Assembly (NCBI GenBank): GCA_003506735.1
Contig: DNYS01000216.1
Location: 2,266 to 9,220, forward strand
Source of the DNA: Nitrospinota bacterium
GTDB lineage: Bacteria; UBA8248
DNA: 6,955 nucleotides
Direction of reading: 5' to 3'
Shown one piece after another: positions 1-6,231 of this stretch. Position numbers and translations under genes: made by a program. The notes under the pieces are model-generated. The model was not told the DNA's origin. It worked only from the letters and a program-made list of their open reading frames with translations, and did not search any database. Position 1 is the first letter of the stretch; each line of letters starts with the position of its first letter.

Positions 1-2
1 CG

Positions 3-662
3 CGCCGCGCGGGGGTGCTCGCCTATCCCACCCTCTGGTATGGATGGAGCCATCACCATATGGCCCTGCCGGGGACGGTGACCCTGCGGCCCACCACCTT
101 GACGGCGATCGTCACGGACATTCTCAAAAGCATGCTCTACCACGGCTTCAGTCGGGCCATCGTGGTCAACGGCCACAGGCGAGCGAACCTCCCGCCGATC
201 GAGATCGCGGTCAACGAACTGCGCCACCAGACGGGCGCGGCTCTCGCCGTCGTGGACGTCGGCATCGTTGCCTTCGACCGGGTGGCCGAAATCCGCACCT
301 CCCCGCCCGGCGGAGTGGGCCACGCCGATGAGATGGAAACCTCCCACGCCCTCTACATGAACCCCGACCTCGTCCACCTCGAATACGCCGAGACCCGGAT
401 GACAAACCCCGAGCCCCAGTGGCTGACCGGGCATCATACCTCCGACCCGGCGGTCGAGGCCCCGCGCTTCTACTTTCCCAAGACGGTGGAGGAGGCGAGA
501 AAGGATGCGGGAGATGCCGGAAATACAGGGGACCCGTCGGCGGCCACGGCCGAGAAGGGCCGGGCCTTCCACGAGGCTGTGGTGGAGCGGCTCGTGGGGA
601 TCATCGATCACTTAAAGAAAGTTCCGATCGATGTCCGCCGCCGCCCCGCGCCCTTCGATTGA
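3..662 (+). CDS. creatininase-family amidohydrolase, 5' truncated by window edge
   Basis: The frame is open to the left edge, so the beginning of the gene is missing; a GTG at 15 is in frame but is probably internal. The visible 215-plus residues carry the creatininase-family pattern: YPTLWYGWSHHHMALPGTVTLRP near the start (family form: P..yG.S.eH..fPGTitl), then a hydrophobic strand ending VVNGHRRAN, then GHADEMETS (family form: HAGE.ETS). Family members hydrolyse cyclic or linear amides with a dinuclear metal centre. The first metal-ligand cluster (E.H..LP..TD) would lie in the missing 40-50 residues, so catalytic competence cannot be fully judged. NGHRRAN replaces the common NGHGGN loop and resembles the NGHR.AN variant of some inositol-related creatininase homologues, though the histidine is kept. 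The next gene starts 57 bp downstream on the same strand. The family call is secure; the substrate is unknown. Confidence 0.85.
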   Translation, partial: RRAGVLAYPTLWYGWSHHHMALPGTVTLRPTTLTAIVTDILKSMLYHGFSRAIVVNGHRRANLPPIEIAVNELRHQTGAALAVVDVGIVAFDRVAEIRTSPPGGVGHADEMETSHALYMNPDLVHLEYAETRMTNPEPQWLTGHHTSDPAVEAPRFYFPKTVEEARKDAGDAGNTGDPSAATAEKGRAFHEAVVERLVGIIDHLKKVPIDVRRRPAPFD

Positions 663-718
663 TTCGGAGGGCACCCAATCGCTCGCACCACACCCATTCC
701 AACAGGGAAGGAGCATTT

Positions 719-937
719 ATGGCACACCGTGTCTCCACTGAGCTGATCGACCGCCAGGGGTCTGAGCTGCAGCGAATCGAGTACACCCCCGGGCGAAGCG
801 CCGAGCTCGCCGAGGAGCTGGACGTTATCAACGGCGAGATGCATAAAATGGCCAAAATGAGGGAGTTCAATGACGATCCGGGCGCCTTCGACCGTATCCT
901 CCGCTCCCGGGTGGAGCGGAAGGAGACCGGATCATGA
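719..937 (+). CDS. small GatC/AtzG-like protein, predicted amidase partner subunit
   Basis: This is a 72-residue protein beginning MAHRVSTELID and ending RVERKETGS. The ATG is preceded by a strong ribosome-binding site, GGAAGGAG, about six bases upstream. Its stop overlaps the amidase start as ATGA, which implies translational coupling and near-equal production. Residues 20-62 are predicted mostly helical and follow the pattern seen in AtzG and other GatC-like polypeptides: a Y-T-P-G-R cap, a helix with regularly spaced leucines and isoleucines (SAELAEELDVINGEMHKMAKM), a short D-D-P turn and a last helix (FDRIL). In known systems such proteins wrap around an amidase-signature enzyme and stabilise it (GatC with GatA, AtzG with AtzE). 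Size and position match AtzG (about 70 residues, directly upstream of the amidase). Sequence similarity is weak, so the assignment rests mainly on length, helix pattern and context. Confidence 0.65.
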   Translation: MAHRVSTELIDRQGSELQRIEYTPGRSAELAEELDVINGEMHKMAKMREFNDDPGAFDRILRSRVERKETGS

Positions 938-2349
938 GCGCCGACGAGATCACCGGGATGACCTTGGAGGGGGTGGCGGAAACGATCCGTACGAAGCGCG
1001 TCTCATCCGTGGAGGTGACCCAGCGGTGCCTGGAGCGGGTGGATGCTCTGGCCAACAAGGTGAACAGCTTCATCTCCGTCGAACGCGATGAGGTTCTCAA
1101 GGCCGCCGAGGCGGCCGACGACGACCTCAGGCGCGGCGCTCTTCGCGGGCCCCTGCACGGCGTGCCGCTGGCCCACAAGGACATGTTCTACCGGAAGGGC
1201 CGGGTCTCGACTTGTGGCTCCAAGATCATGCGGGACCACATTCAGGACGTGACGTCCACCGCCCTCGAGCGCCTCGAAGCCGCCGGAGCGCTCTACATGG
1301 GCAGCCTGCACATGTCCGAGTTCGCGGCCGGCCCGACGGGACACAATGATCATTACGGGCCCTGCCGCAATCCCTGGAATCTCGACCACATCACCGGGGG
1401 ATCTTCGAGCGGTTCAGGCGCCTCCGTAGCCTCCCGGTTCACCTTCGGCGCCATGGGGTCGGACACCGGGGGTTCCGTCCGTCTTCCCGCGGGCCTTTGC
1501 GGAGTGGTCGGGCTGAAGCCCACGCACGGGCGGATCAGCCGCTTCGGCGCACTGCCCCGATCCTGGACGAACGACACCATGGGTCCCCTCGCCCGGACAG
1601 TCAGCGATTGCGCCCTGATGACTTCATTGATCGCAGGAGAGGACCCTAAGGATCACACGACCCTCGGAACGCCGCCCCCGGACTACGTTGAGGCCATGGA
1701 GGTGGGGATCCGGGGCCTTACGGTGGGCGTTCCCGCCAATCAATTCTATGACGATGTCGTCGGAGAAATTGGCGCCGCGCTGGAGGAGAGCATCGCGGTT
1801 CTCGAGAGGCAGGGTGCCCGGATCGTGAAGGTCACCGTGCCCGATCTCCGGCCCCACTACCGTCTCGGAGATACGATCACGAAATGCGAGGCGGCAACCA
1901 TCCACGGGAATTGGATACGGACACGTCCGCAGGATTACGGAAGGGTCGTTTTGAGCCGCATCGAAGTCGGGTTCCACGTTCCCGCCACCCGGTACCTTGA
2001 GGCTATCAGCCTGCGGGGCCGCTATCTCGCCGAGTTCATGGAAGCGGTCTTCGAGAAAGTGGATGTCTTGCACACCCCGCTGCTCCCGGTCCCGGTTCCG
2101 ACCATCGAGGAGACGGGCTACACCGGAAGCGCGGACGTCCCGGAGGCCATCGCCTCCATGACGAAGCTGACGCGGCCGTCCAGCTTTTTGGGTCTCCCCA
2201 CCCTGAGCGTCCCCTGCGGTTTCTCAAAAGGAAACCTGCCGGTCGCTTTTCAACTCATTGGCCGGCCCTTCCGCGAGGATGACCTGTTCGCGGCCGGCCT
2301 AGCATACGAGCGGGCCACCGGGTGGACAGAGGCATCTCCCGACCTGTGA
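934..2349 (+). CDS. amidase-signature family hydrolase (GatA/AtzE-like)
   Basis: This 471-residue protein has the amidase-signature fold and normal family length. The Ser-cisSer-Lys triad can be placed: K82 in HGVPLAHKDMF, cis-Ser S157 in GGSSSGSG, and nucleophile S181 in GSDTGGSVRLPA. The 24-residue spacing between the two serines equals that of other family members. A conserved GLKPTHGRIS stretch follows at about 193-202, and the C-terminal part keeps the usual LGLPTLSVPCGF and PVAFQLIGRPF blocks. The start is supported by AAGGAG at 920-925 with an 8-base spacer, and by the ATGA overlap with the small upstream gene. Family enzymes are cytoplasmic amide hydrolases; the paired small gene suggests a heteromeric enzyme like AtzE-AtzG (1-carboxybiuret hydrolase). 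GatA of the tRNA amidotransferase is less likely, because there is no GatB and the partner lacks a clear full GatC sequence. The real substrate is not readable from sequence. Confidence 0.93.
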   Translation: MSADEITGMTLEGVAETIRTKRVSSVEVTQRCLERVDALANKVNSFISVERDEVLKAAEAADDDLRRGALRGPLHGVPLAHKDMFYRKGRVSTCGSKIMRDHIQDVTSTALERLEAAGALYMGSLHMSEFAAGPTGHNDHYGPCRNPWNLDHITGGSSSGSGASVASRFTFGAMGSDTGGSVRLPAGLCGVVGLKPTHGRISRFGALPRSWTNDTMGPLARTVSDCALMTSLIAGEDPKDHTTLGTPPPDYVEAMEVGIRGLTVGVPANQFYDDVVGEIGAALEESIAVLERQGARIVKVTVPDLRPHYRLGDTITKCEAATIHGNWIRTRPQDYGRVVLSRIEVGFHVPATRYLEAISLRGRYLAEFMEAVFEKVDVLHTPLLPVPVPTIEETGYTGSADVPEAIASMTKLTRPSSFLGLPTLSVPCGFSKGNLPVAFQLIGRPFREDDLFAAGLAYERATGWTEASPDL

Positions 2350-2381
2350 GAAAACGCGCGCCCAAAAGCGGCCTGCATACC

Positions 2382-2407
2382 GGACAGGCGTTGTGCCCGT
2401 CCTGTCC
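2382..2407 (+). other. hairpin 33 bases after the amidase gene
   Basis: A perfect 7-bp inverted repeat, GGACAGG (2382-2388) and CCTGTCC (2401-2407), encloses a 12-base loop. It lies just downstream of the amidase stop and could stabilise or end the transcript. It is followed by AAATACACAATC and not by a T run, so it is not a canonical intrinsic terminator. Confidence 0.4.
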
Positions 2408-2424
2408 AAATACACAATCAAGTC

Positions 2425-2453
2425 TTAAATTCTTGTCTGCGTGAGCTTATTAT
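2425..2453 (+). promoter_or_regulatory. weak candidate promoter for the SelA-like gene
   Basis: TATTAT at 2448-2453 matches five of six bases of a sigma-70 type -10 box. TTAAAT 17 bases upstream is a poor -35 box (three of six). It lies in the AT-rich spacer between the amidase and the SelA-like gene, where a promoter would be expected, and would give a leader of roughly 175 bases. TATATT at 2564-2569 is an alternative -10 without a good -35. Both are guesses from base composition. Confidence 0.2.
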
Positions 2454-2633
2454 CAGAATTCAAACACATCGAATCCTTTGGGAATCCAATTTTTGCAGAG
2501 CACAGGAGAGGAGGCAGGTGGATCGGATAAGAAGCGTGGCCTGGAGCGGCCAATTTAGGCTAGTATATTTCTATTCAAGAATCTAAATGAGAAGTGTCGA
2601 TTAAATTAAATTGGCAAGCAGAGGGAGCATCCT

Positions 2634-3761
2634 ATGGGCGGTAACTCGTCATTCACTGAGCGCCTCGGCGTCAGGACCATCATCAACGCGCGCGCGCGCC
2701 TCTCGCGCCTGGGCGGGTCGATTATGGCCCCGGGGGTGTGGGAGGCGATGCAGGATGCGGGCCGGGCCTACCTCGACATGGGAGAGCTCCATGGGCGGGC
2801 CGGGGAGCGAATCGCCGAGCTCACCCGGAACGAGGCAGCCTACGTCACGAGTGGCTCGGCGGCCGGGCTCGTCCTGACGACGGCGGCCTGCATCACCGGG
2901 ACCGACCCTGCGAAGATGAACCGCCTGCCCCATATCGACGGGCTCAAGAACGAAATCATCATTCACCGCTTTCAGCGCAACCACTACGATATCAATATTC
3001 GCCAGACCGGAGCCCAGCTGGTCGAGATAGGAAACCACCGCACAACCCACCCCTGGGAGCTCGAAGAAGCCTTTGGCGAGCGGACGGCGGCGGTGATGTA
3101 TTTTCCTGGCAGATACCTGGGCGCCAATATCCTCTCGCTCGAAAAAGTAATCGAGATAGCTAAGGGGCGAAACGTTCCCGTCATCGTGGACGCCGCCGCA
3201 CAGCTACCGCCGGCTGAAAACTTTTGGGCCTACTCGGAGATGGGTGCAGATATGGTGATTTTCAGCGGAGGGAAATCGCTCGCCGGGCCCCAGAACACCG
3301 GCCTTATTCTCGGAAGGAAAGACCTTGTTGCCGCCTGCCGGATGATGGGAAGCCCTAACTATGCCATCGGACGGCCGATGAAGGTTGGCCGCGAAGATAT
3401 CGCGGGGCTTTTGGCGGCCCTTGAGCACTACCTCAACGGCGGCGAGCAGGCGCAAGTGGCCCACTGCGAAAAACTCACGGAATTTCTTCTCGAGCGAATT
3501 TCGGGCATCGCTGGCCTTTCCGCCCACCGGCGCTTTCCCAACGAACTCGGCCAGGCGCTTCCCGAGGTGGTGGCCGCGATTGATGAGGACGCCTTTGGCC
3601 TCACGCGGGAAGAATTCATCCGCCGCCTCTGGGAGGGCGACCCGCGCGTCGAGGTGGGCCCCGACGGAGACCGCGGCTTCTACCTCAGCCCCGACCCTCT
3701 TCAGGAGAAGGAGGCAGAAATTTTGATAGAGAGAATCAAGGAGGCGCTCTCCGCCAAGTAA
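2634..3761 (+). CDS. SelA/DgaE-like PLP-dependent enzyme (aminotransferase fold type I)
   Basis: This 375-residue protein resembles the SelA-related group that includes L-seryl-tRNA(Sec) selenium transferase and D-glucosaminate-6-phosphate ammonia-lyase. Visible blocks are RLGGSIMAPGVWEAM (25-39), the phosphate-cup motif VTSGSAAGLVL (71-81), the PLP-pyridine aspartate D186 in VIVDAAAQLPP, and the Schiff-base lysine K214 in FSGGKSLAGPQNTGLILG. At about 360 residues typical, DgaE-like lyases fit better than SelA proper (about 460 residues with an N-terminal tRNA-binding domain), so a role in amino-sugar or beta-substituted amino-acid elimination is more likely than selenocysteine synthesis. The start has AGGGAG six bases upstream. 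An oddity: residues 18-24 read NARARLS where relatives usually have an NAAGT(x)T-like stretch; see findings. The gene is separated from the amidase unit by 284 bp and probably transcribed apart from it. Confidence 0.85.
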   Translation: MGGNSSFTERLGVRTIINARARLSRLGGSIMAPGVWEAMQDAGRAYLDMGELHGRAGERIAELTRNEAAYVTSGSAAGLVLTTAACITGTDPAKMNRLPHIDGLKNEIIIHRFQRNHYDINIRQTGAQLVEIGNHRTTHPWELEEAFGERTAAVMYFPGRYLGANILSLEKVIEIAKGRNVPVIVDAAAQLPPAENFWAYSEMGADMVIFSGGKSLAGPQNTGLILGRKDLVAACRMMGSPNYAIGRPMKVGREDIAGLLAALEHYLNGGEQAQVAHCEKLTEFLLERISGIAGLSAHRRFPNELGQALPEVVAAIDEDAFGLTREEFIRRLWEGDPRVEVGPDGDRGFYLSPDPLQEKEAEILIERIKEALSAK

Positions 3762-4168
3762 GGTCTGGGCTGTACTCCGCAATAATCAGATCCCACAAGA
3801 AATCAAGGCTTTTGGACTCTGATAATTTACACATTCAGATATGAGCCAATTGCTACCAATACATTGTTTTCTTGCGCACTGTTGAGTTATGCAGTCACCA
3901 AGGCCCGAAACTCTGCTCCCATTCGAATTTCTATCAATCTGGCAAACTTTCCAGCAGGAATGATTCAAAATTAGTATTTATTCGTAGCATTTATAACTTA
4001 TAAATTCAGAAAAAACATATTCGCTACGCCGTAACCGGCGAATTGGTTATTCTCTCTGTATGTATGGACCGACATGAGGGGGTACGTCACACTGACCTGC
4101 TCCCCAAAAAACCAGTCCATGCTGAATGAGAGGAGCAGACCACATAGGGATGGGGGATACCCGCTCTC
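3762..4168. other. AT-rich intergenic stretch without a convincing gene
   Basis: This stretch lies between the convergent SelA-like and VOC genes. It has much lower GC than the flanking genes. Small palindromes are visible: TTTATAAcTTATAAA at 3990-4004, CGCCGtaacCGGCG near 4027-4040, and the pair CTGCTCC (4097-4103) and GGAGCAG (4132-4138). The segment 4093-4140 resembles an IS3-type element end (see findings). A 62-codon frame without ATG near its beginning is open at 3786-3971 on the plus strand; I recognise nothing in it. No T-tailed hairpin terminator is evident for either neighbouring gene. Confidence 0.6.
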
Positions 4169-4190
4169 TTAAGGATCGAGGTGAGAGAGC
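4163..4190 (-). other. inverted repeat at the end of the VOC gene
   Basis: GCTCTCT (4163-4169) and AGAGAGC (4184-4190) form a perfect 7-bp stem around a 14-base loop, overlapping the last codons and stop of the VOC gene. It could form an RNA 3'-end structure, but there is no T tract after it on the minus strand, so termination is uncertain. Confidence 0.35.
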
Positions 4191-4621
4191 AGTCCGTTTA
4201 AATCTAGCGGTTTCGGCGCGTCGTTGGTTTGTTCATCGTTTCGGCCCCGCAAGTCGACATAGGCTTCCACTTCGTTTCCTTCCGGATCGCGAAAATACAG
4301 CGCGTGGCTGATGCCGTGGTCTGAGCTTCCAATGGAGACGCCCATCTCCTGAAGCTTCTTGCACACTTCGGCCAGGCTTTTATGGTTTTCCACTTCAATC
4401 GCGAAATGGTACATGCCCACGGATAGTTCGGGCGGGGTGGGCGCGTTCTCTCCTACATTTCTCAAAGCCAGATCGTGGTGTTGGTCACCTAGTGAAAGGA
4501 ATACAAAGGTGTCTCGGACTCGTTCGGTGACGCGGAACCCGAAAACATCGGCATAAAAACTCTCGGCTTTTTCCAGGTTGCGGACGTTTAGGTGCACATG
4601 GCCGATCTTATTGGCTTTCAC
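4169..4621 (-). CDS. VOC family protein (glyoxalase / extradiol dioxygenase fold)
   Basis: This 150-residue protein is a single VOC domain made of two beta-alpha-beta-beta-beta modules. Module one starts IGHVHLNVRNLEKAESFYADVFGFRV (6-31) and module two starts VGMYHFAIEV (68-77). Candidate metal ligands are H8, H72 and E119 (in GNEVEAY), in the same places as in type I extradiol dioxygenases and related glyoxalases; HALYFRDPEGNEVE (106-119) is the typical second-module signature. The start is GTG: an in-frame TAG lies directly upstream, and AAGGA sits nine bases before it. The last 25 or so residues (after VDLRGRNDE) look like a disordered tail beyond the fold. Substrate and reaction are not readable; possibilities include ring-cleavage dioxygenase, lactoylglutathione lyase and thiol transferase. 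It is the last gene of the minus-strand block, 217 bp after the HU/IHF gene. Confidence 0.85.
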   Translation of the reverse strand: MKANKIGHVHLNVRNLEKAESFYADVFGFRVTERVRDTFVFLSLGDQHHDLALRNVGENAPTPPELSVGMYHFAIEVENHKSLAEVCKKLQEMGVSIGSSDHGISHALYFRDPEGNEVEAYVDLRGRNDEQTNDAPKPLDLNGLLSHLDP

Positions 4622-4683
4622 CTATCTGATTCCTTCTTCATCTATATTTCCTATATGGTTGCTCGAATGGAGACATTGTAGGC

Positions 4684-4737
4684 TCAAATGGCCATTCCAG
4701 ACCACGATTCGTCTTTTTGTTCATCAGAATTTGTCAT
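4684..4737 (-). pseudogene. short SD-led ORF, possible 5' remnant of a lost gene
   Basis: The ATG is preceded by AAGGGAGAG at good spacing and opens the 17-residue peptide MTNSDEQKDESWSGMAI, then TGA. It follows closely after the tail remnant at 4757-4831, as a next gene in an operon would. A good ribosome-binding site with so short a frame suggests the beginning of a gene whose body was deleted, or a leader peptide. The product is not recognised. Confidence 0.3.
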
Positions 4738-4756
4738 GATTTCTCTCCCTTAGGCC

Positions 4757-4831
4757 TTATTTACCCACCTCCGCCATCGCCGCCTCGGCCTTCTCAAGCC
4801 AAAAGTCTATCCCCATCTCGCGGTACGGGTA
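4757..4831 (-). pseudogene. 3' tail remnant of a lost gene (FWLEKAEAAMAEVGK)
   Basis: Starting 8 bp after the HU/IHF stop, a 24-codon minus-strand frame without a start codon reads YPYREMGIDFW followed by LEKAEAAMAEVGK and TAA. It is bounded upstream by an in-frame TAA. The wording resembles the C-terminal ends of TPR-bearing adenylate/guanylate cyclase-type regulators (family form roughly: LY.EMGM.FWLEKAEAAL). That match is from memory, not a search. Part of it recurs upstream of the HU/IHF gene (5225-5263), so it is best read as the fossil 3' end of a multi-copy gene. Confidence 0.5.
4767..4805 (-). repeat. direct repeat copy 1, downstream of the HU/IHF gene
   Basis: This 39-bp segment matches 5225-5263 at 36 of 39 positions in the same orientation, 458 bp apart. 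A shared CCTTAGG also lies 11-12 bases beyond the left end of each copy (4748-4754 and 5207-5213), so the homology may be about 57 bp with a one-base indel. In the minus-strand frame this copy encodes FWLEKAEAAMAEV. Confidence 0.9.
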
Positions 4832-4838
4832 TTAATCC

Positions 4839-5171
4839 TTAATCGCCCATCAGCGCCTCGCCGGAGGAAGAAAAGACCTCGGACGGCCTGGGAGTCCCCT
4901 GGTCCACCAACTCTCGCAGCTTCTTACCCGCCTTGAAGAAAGGTACCCTCTTCGATGGAATTCGCACCGTGTCTCCGGTTCGCGGGTTCCGGCCGTCCCG
5001 GCTCTCGCGGGAGCGGACGCGAAAGCTGCCGAACCCCCGCAACTCGACCTTATCGCCTTGTGCCAAAGCCTGGATAATGCTTTCAAGGACGGTATTGACA
5101 ACGCGCTCGGTGTCTTTTTTCGACAGGTTGATCTTCGACGACACCTTTTCGACCATCTCTGCTTTAGTCAT
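4839..5171 (-). CDS. HU/IHF-family DNA-binding protein
   Basis: This 110-residue protein is a nucleoid-associated, DNA-bending HU/IHF family member that acts as a dimer. It begins MTKAEMVEKVSSKINLSKKD, the helical dimerisation part (1-40), followed by KVELRGFGSFRVRSRESRDG (41-60) and the DNA-intercalating arm with GRNPRTGDTVRIP (60-72), including the conserved proline, then VPFFKAGKKLRELV (76-89). The C-terminal 20 residues (QGTPRPSEVF..GEALMGD) extend past the usual 90-95-residue end. ATG at 5171 is chosen because it matches the family start and has GAGGA 10 bases upstream; the frame is open further up, but only through the repeat DNA. HU versus IHF cannot be settled. It lies 118 bp after the methyltransferase gene, same strand, possibly co-transcribed. 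Both sides carry the 39-bp repeat. Confidence 0.95.
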   Translation of the reverse strand: MTKAEMVEKVSSKINLSKKDTERVVNTVLESIIQALAQGDKVELRGFGSFRVRSRESRDGRNPRTGDTVRIPSKRVPFFKAGKKLRELVDQGTPRPSEVFSSSGEALMGD

Positions 5172-5224
5172 GGGAACGGGATCCTCATCAGTGCATGGGA
5201 CAGTTGCCTTAGGGTTTTTGTATG

Positions 5225-5263
5225 ACCTCCGCCATCGCCGCCTCGGCTTTCTCCAGCTAAAAG
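5225..5263 (-). repeat. direct repeat copy 2, upstream of the HU/IHF gene
   Basis: This is the second copy of the 39-bp repeat, lying between the methyltransferase stop and the HU/IHF start. In the same relative frame it reads TTT TAG and then LEKAEAAMAEV, ending IQKP and TAA. The TGG (Trp) of copy 1 is a stop here, and the sequence further upstream no longer matches, so this copy cannot encode the same tail. It sits in the HU/IHF leader and may be transcribed with it. Confidence 0.9.
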
Positions 5264-5289
5264 CATAACCGCCGAAGTTAGTTTGGACG

Positions 5290-6102
5290 CTACGGTCGTG
5301 CCAATAACAGATGACACGCATAAGGAATCGAGACGCCGTCTGTCTCTACATACCGTTCAAGCGCTGTGCTCACCTCCTCAATCAACTTGCTGCGTTCCTG
5401 TTCCGGGACTTTGGCCAAAGCGTGACGAGTAGAGGGAGCTCCAGACGCAAGGCTCTCTATAAAGTGTTGGGGGGACGTAAAATGCGCCGGTTTGTTCACC
5501 GTGCTAATTTTTACGTCGCGGAACCCCGCCTCACGCGCTAACCTTTGAACCTCATCAGATTCTCCAAGTGAAAAAGGTTTTCGAGCAGCCCCTGCGTCGA
5601 CACCCCAACGTTCGAGAATCTGAGCAAGGGCGGCATGTCCTTTGCAATGTTCGATGGTACGCCAGACATTCGCGGCCAACCTTCCCTCGGGTTTCATAAC
5701 CCGGAGCATTTCTGCAAGCCCAGCCACCTTATCCGGAAAATACTGCAATCCTTGAAGACATAAGACGGCGTCAAATAGGTCATTTTCAAAAGGAATTTCC
5801 AAGGCACTCCCGCAATGCCATTCCACGGCTGCGCCTGAGGAAGATGCCGGGCGCGAGCGCGCTACTTCAATCATGCCGGGGTCGATATCGAGACCGACAA
5901 CCTTCCCACTTGCCGTGACGAGTTCGGAAACGAGACGGGAAGCGGTTCCCGTCCCACAGGCAACATCAAGCACATGTTCTCCAGCCTGAGGTGCGGCAAG
6001 CTGAACTATCTTGTGGACCCATGGCCCGAAGAGGCCGGGGACCATGAAATTTTCGTAAGCCTCTGCCGCTGTTGTATCGACCTGATTCGTTTGCTCTGTC
6101 AT
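5290..6102 (-). CDS. class I SAM-dependent methyltransferase (UbiE/Methyltransf_11 type)
   Basis: This 270-residue protein has the class I methyltransferase order of motifs. Motif I is HVLDVACGTGTAS (43-55) for SAM binding. The acidic end of strand 2 is GLDIDPGMIEVA (70-81), which contacts the ribose. The loop GSALEIPFENDLFDAVLCLQGLQYFPD (98-124) covers the adenine pocket and strand 4, and LRVMKPEGRLA (133-143) is the post-motif strand 5 region. The C-terminal third (from about 155) would form the substrate lid and is not diagnostic. The acceptor could be a small metabolite, a quinone precursor or a lipid. The ATG has AAGGAG about nine bases upstream. It is the first gene of the minus-strand block, with a possible promoter at 6204-6231. 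Confidence 0.9.
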   Translation of the reverse strand: MTEQTNQVDTTAAEAYENFMVPGLFGPWVHKIVQLAAPQAGEHVLDVACGTGTASRLVSELVTASGKVVGLDIDPGMIEVARSRPASSSGAAVEWHCGSALEIPFENDLFDAVLCLQGLQYFPDKVAGLAEMLRVMKPEGRLAANVWRTIEHCKGHAALAQILERWGVDAGAARKPFSLGESDEVQRLAREAGFRDVKISTVNKPAHFTSPQHFIESLASGAPSTRHALAKVPEQERSKLIEEVSTALERYVETDGVSIPYACHLLLARP

Positions 6103-6203
6103 GACACCTTCTCCTTCGCGGTTCTCCGCTTAGCACTGGGGACACTGCACGGGAGGGCCTCCAGAGATCCGGTTACGCCGATATTTACGGTGCGTTAGAT
6201 GAG

Positions 6204-6231
6204 TCTATCTTTTGAGGCAAAGATTGGTCAA
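6204..6231 (-). promoter_or_regulatory. candidate promoter for the methyltransferase gene
   Basis: On the minus strand TTGACC (6226-6231) matches five of six bases of the -35 consensus. A 16-base spacer separates it from GATAGA (6204-6209), which matches only three of six of the -10 consensus. The implied leader is about 95 bases. It is placed as expected for the start of the methyltransferase-HU block, but the -10 is weak. Confidence 0.35.

Noticed and set aside
419..718. An open frame reaching leftward from the small AtzG-like gene into the creatininase gene
   Set aside because: The upstream part is an alternative frame of the creatininase coding sequence. The ATG at 719 with GGAAGGAG gives a protein of the expected small-subunit size.
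2634..3761. Selenocysteine synthase (SelA) proper
   Set aside because: The protein is about 90 residues too short and lacks the N-terminal tRNA-binding domain. No selB, selD or tRNA-Sec is visible nearby.
3786..3968. A 60-residue cysteine-containing minus-strand ORF
   Set aside because: There is no ribosome-binding site and no recognisable motif, and it is the exact complement of another open frame in low-complexity AT-rich DNA.
4126..4311. A 61-residue plus-strand ORF overlapping the VOC gene end
   Set aside because: It is antisense to a well-supported VOC gene, and its arginine-rich content is typical of a shadow frame.
5172..5321. A 50-residue N-terminal extension of the HU/IHF frame
   Set aside because: The frame is open, but it runs through the direct repeat and non-family sequence (RKPRRRWRRS). 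The internal ATG at 5171 matches the family start and has its own ribosome-binding site.
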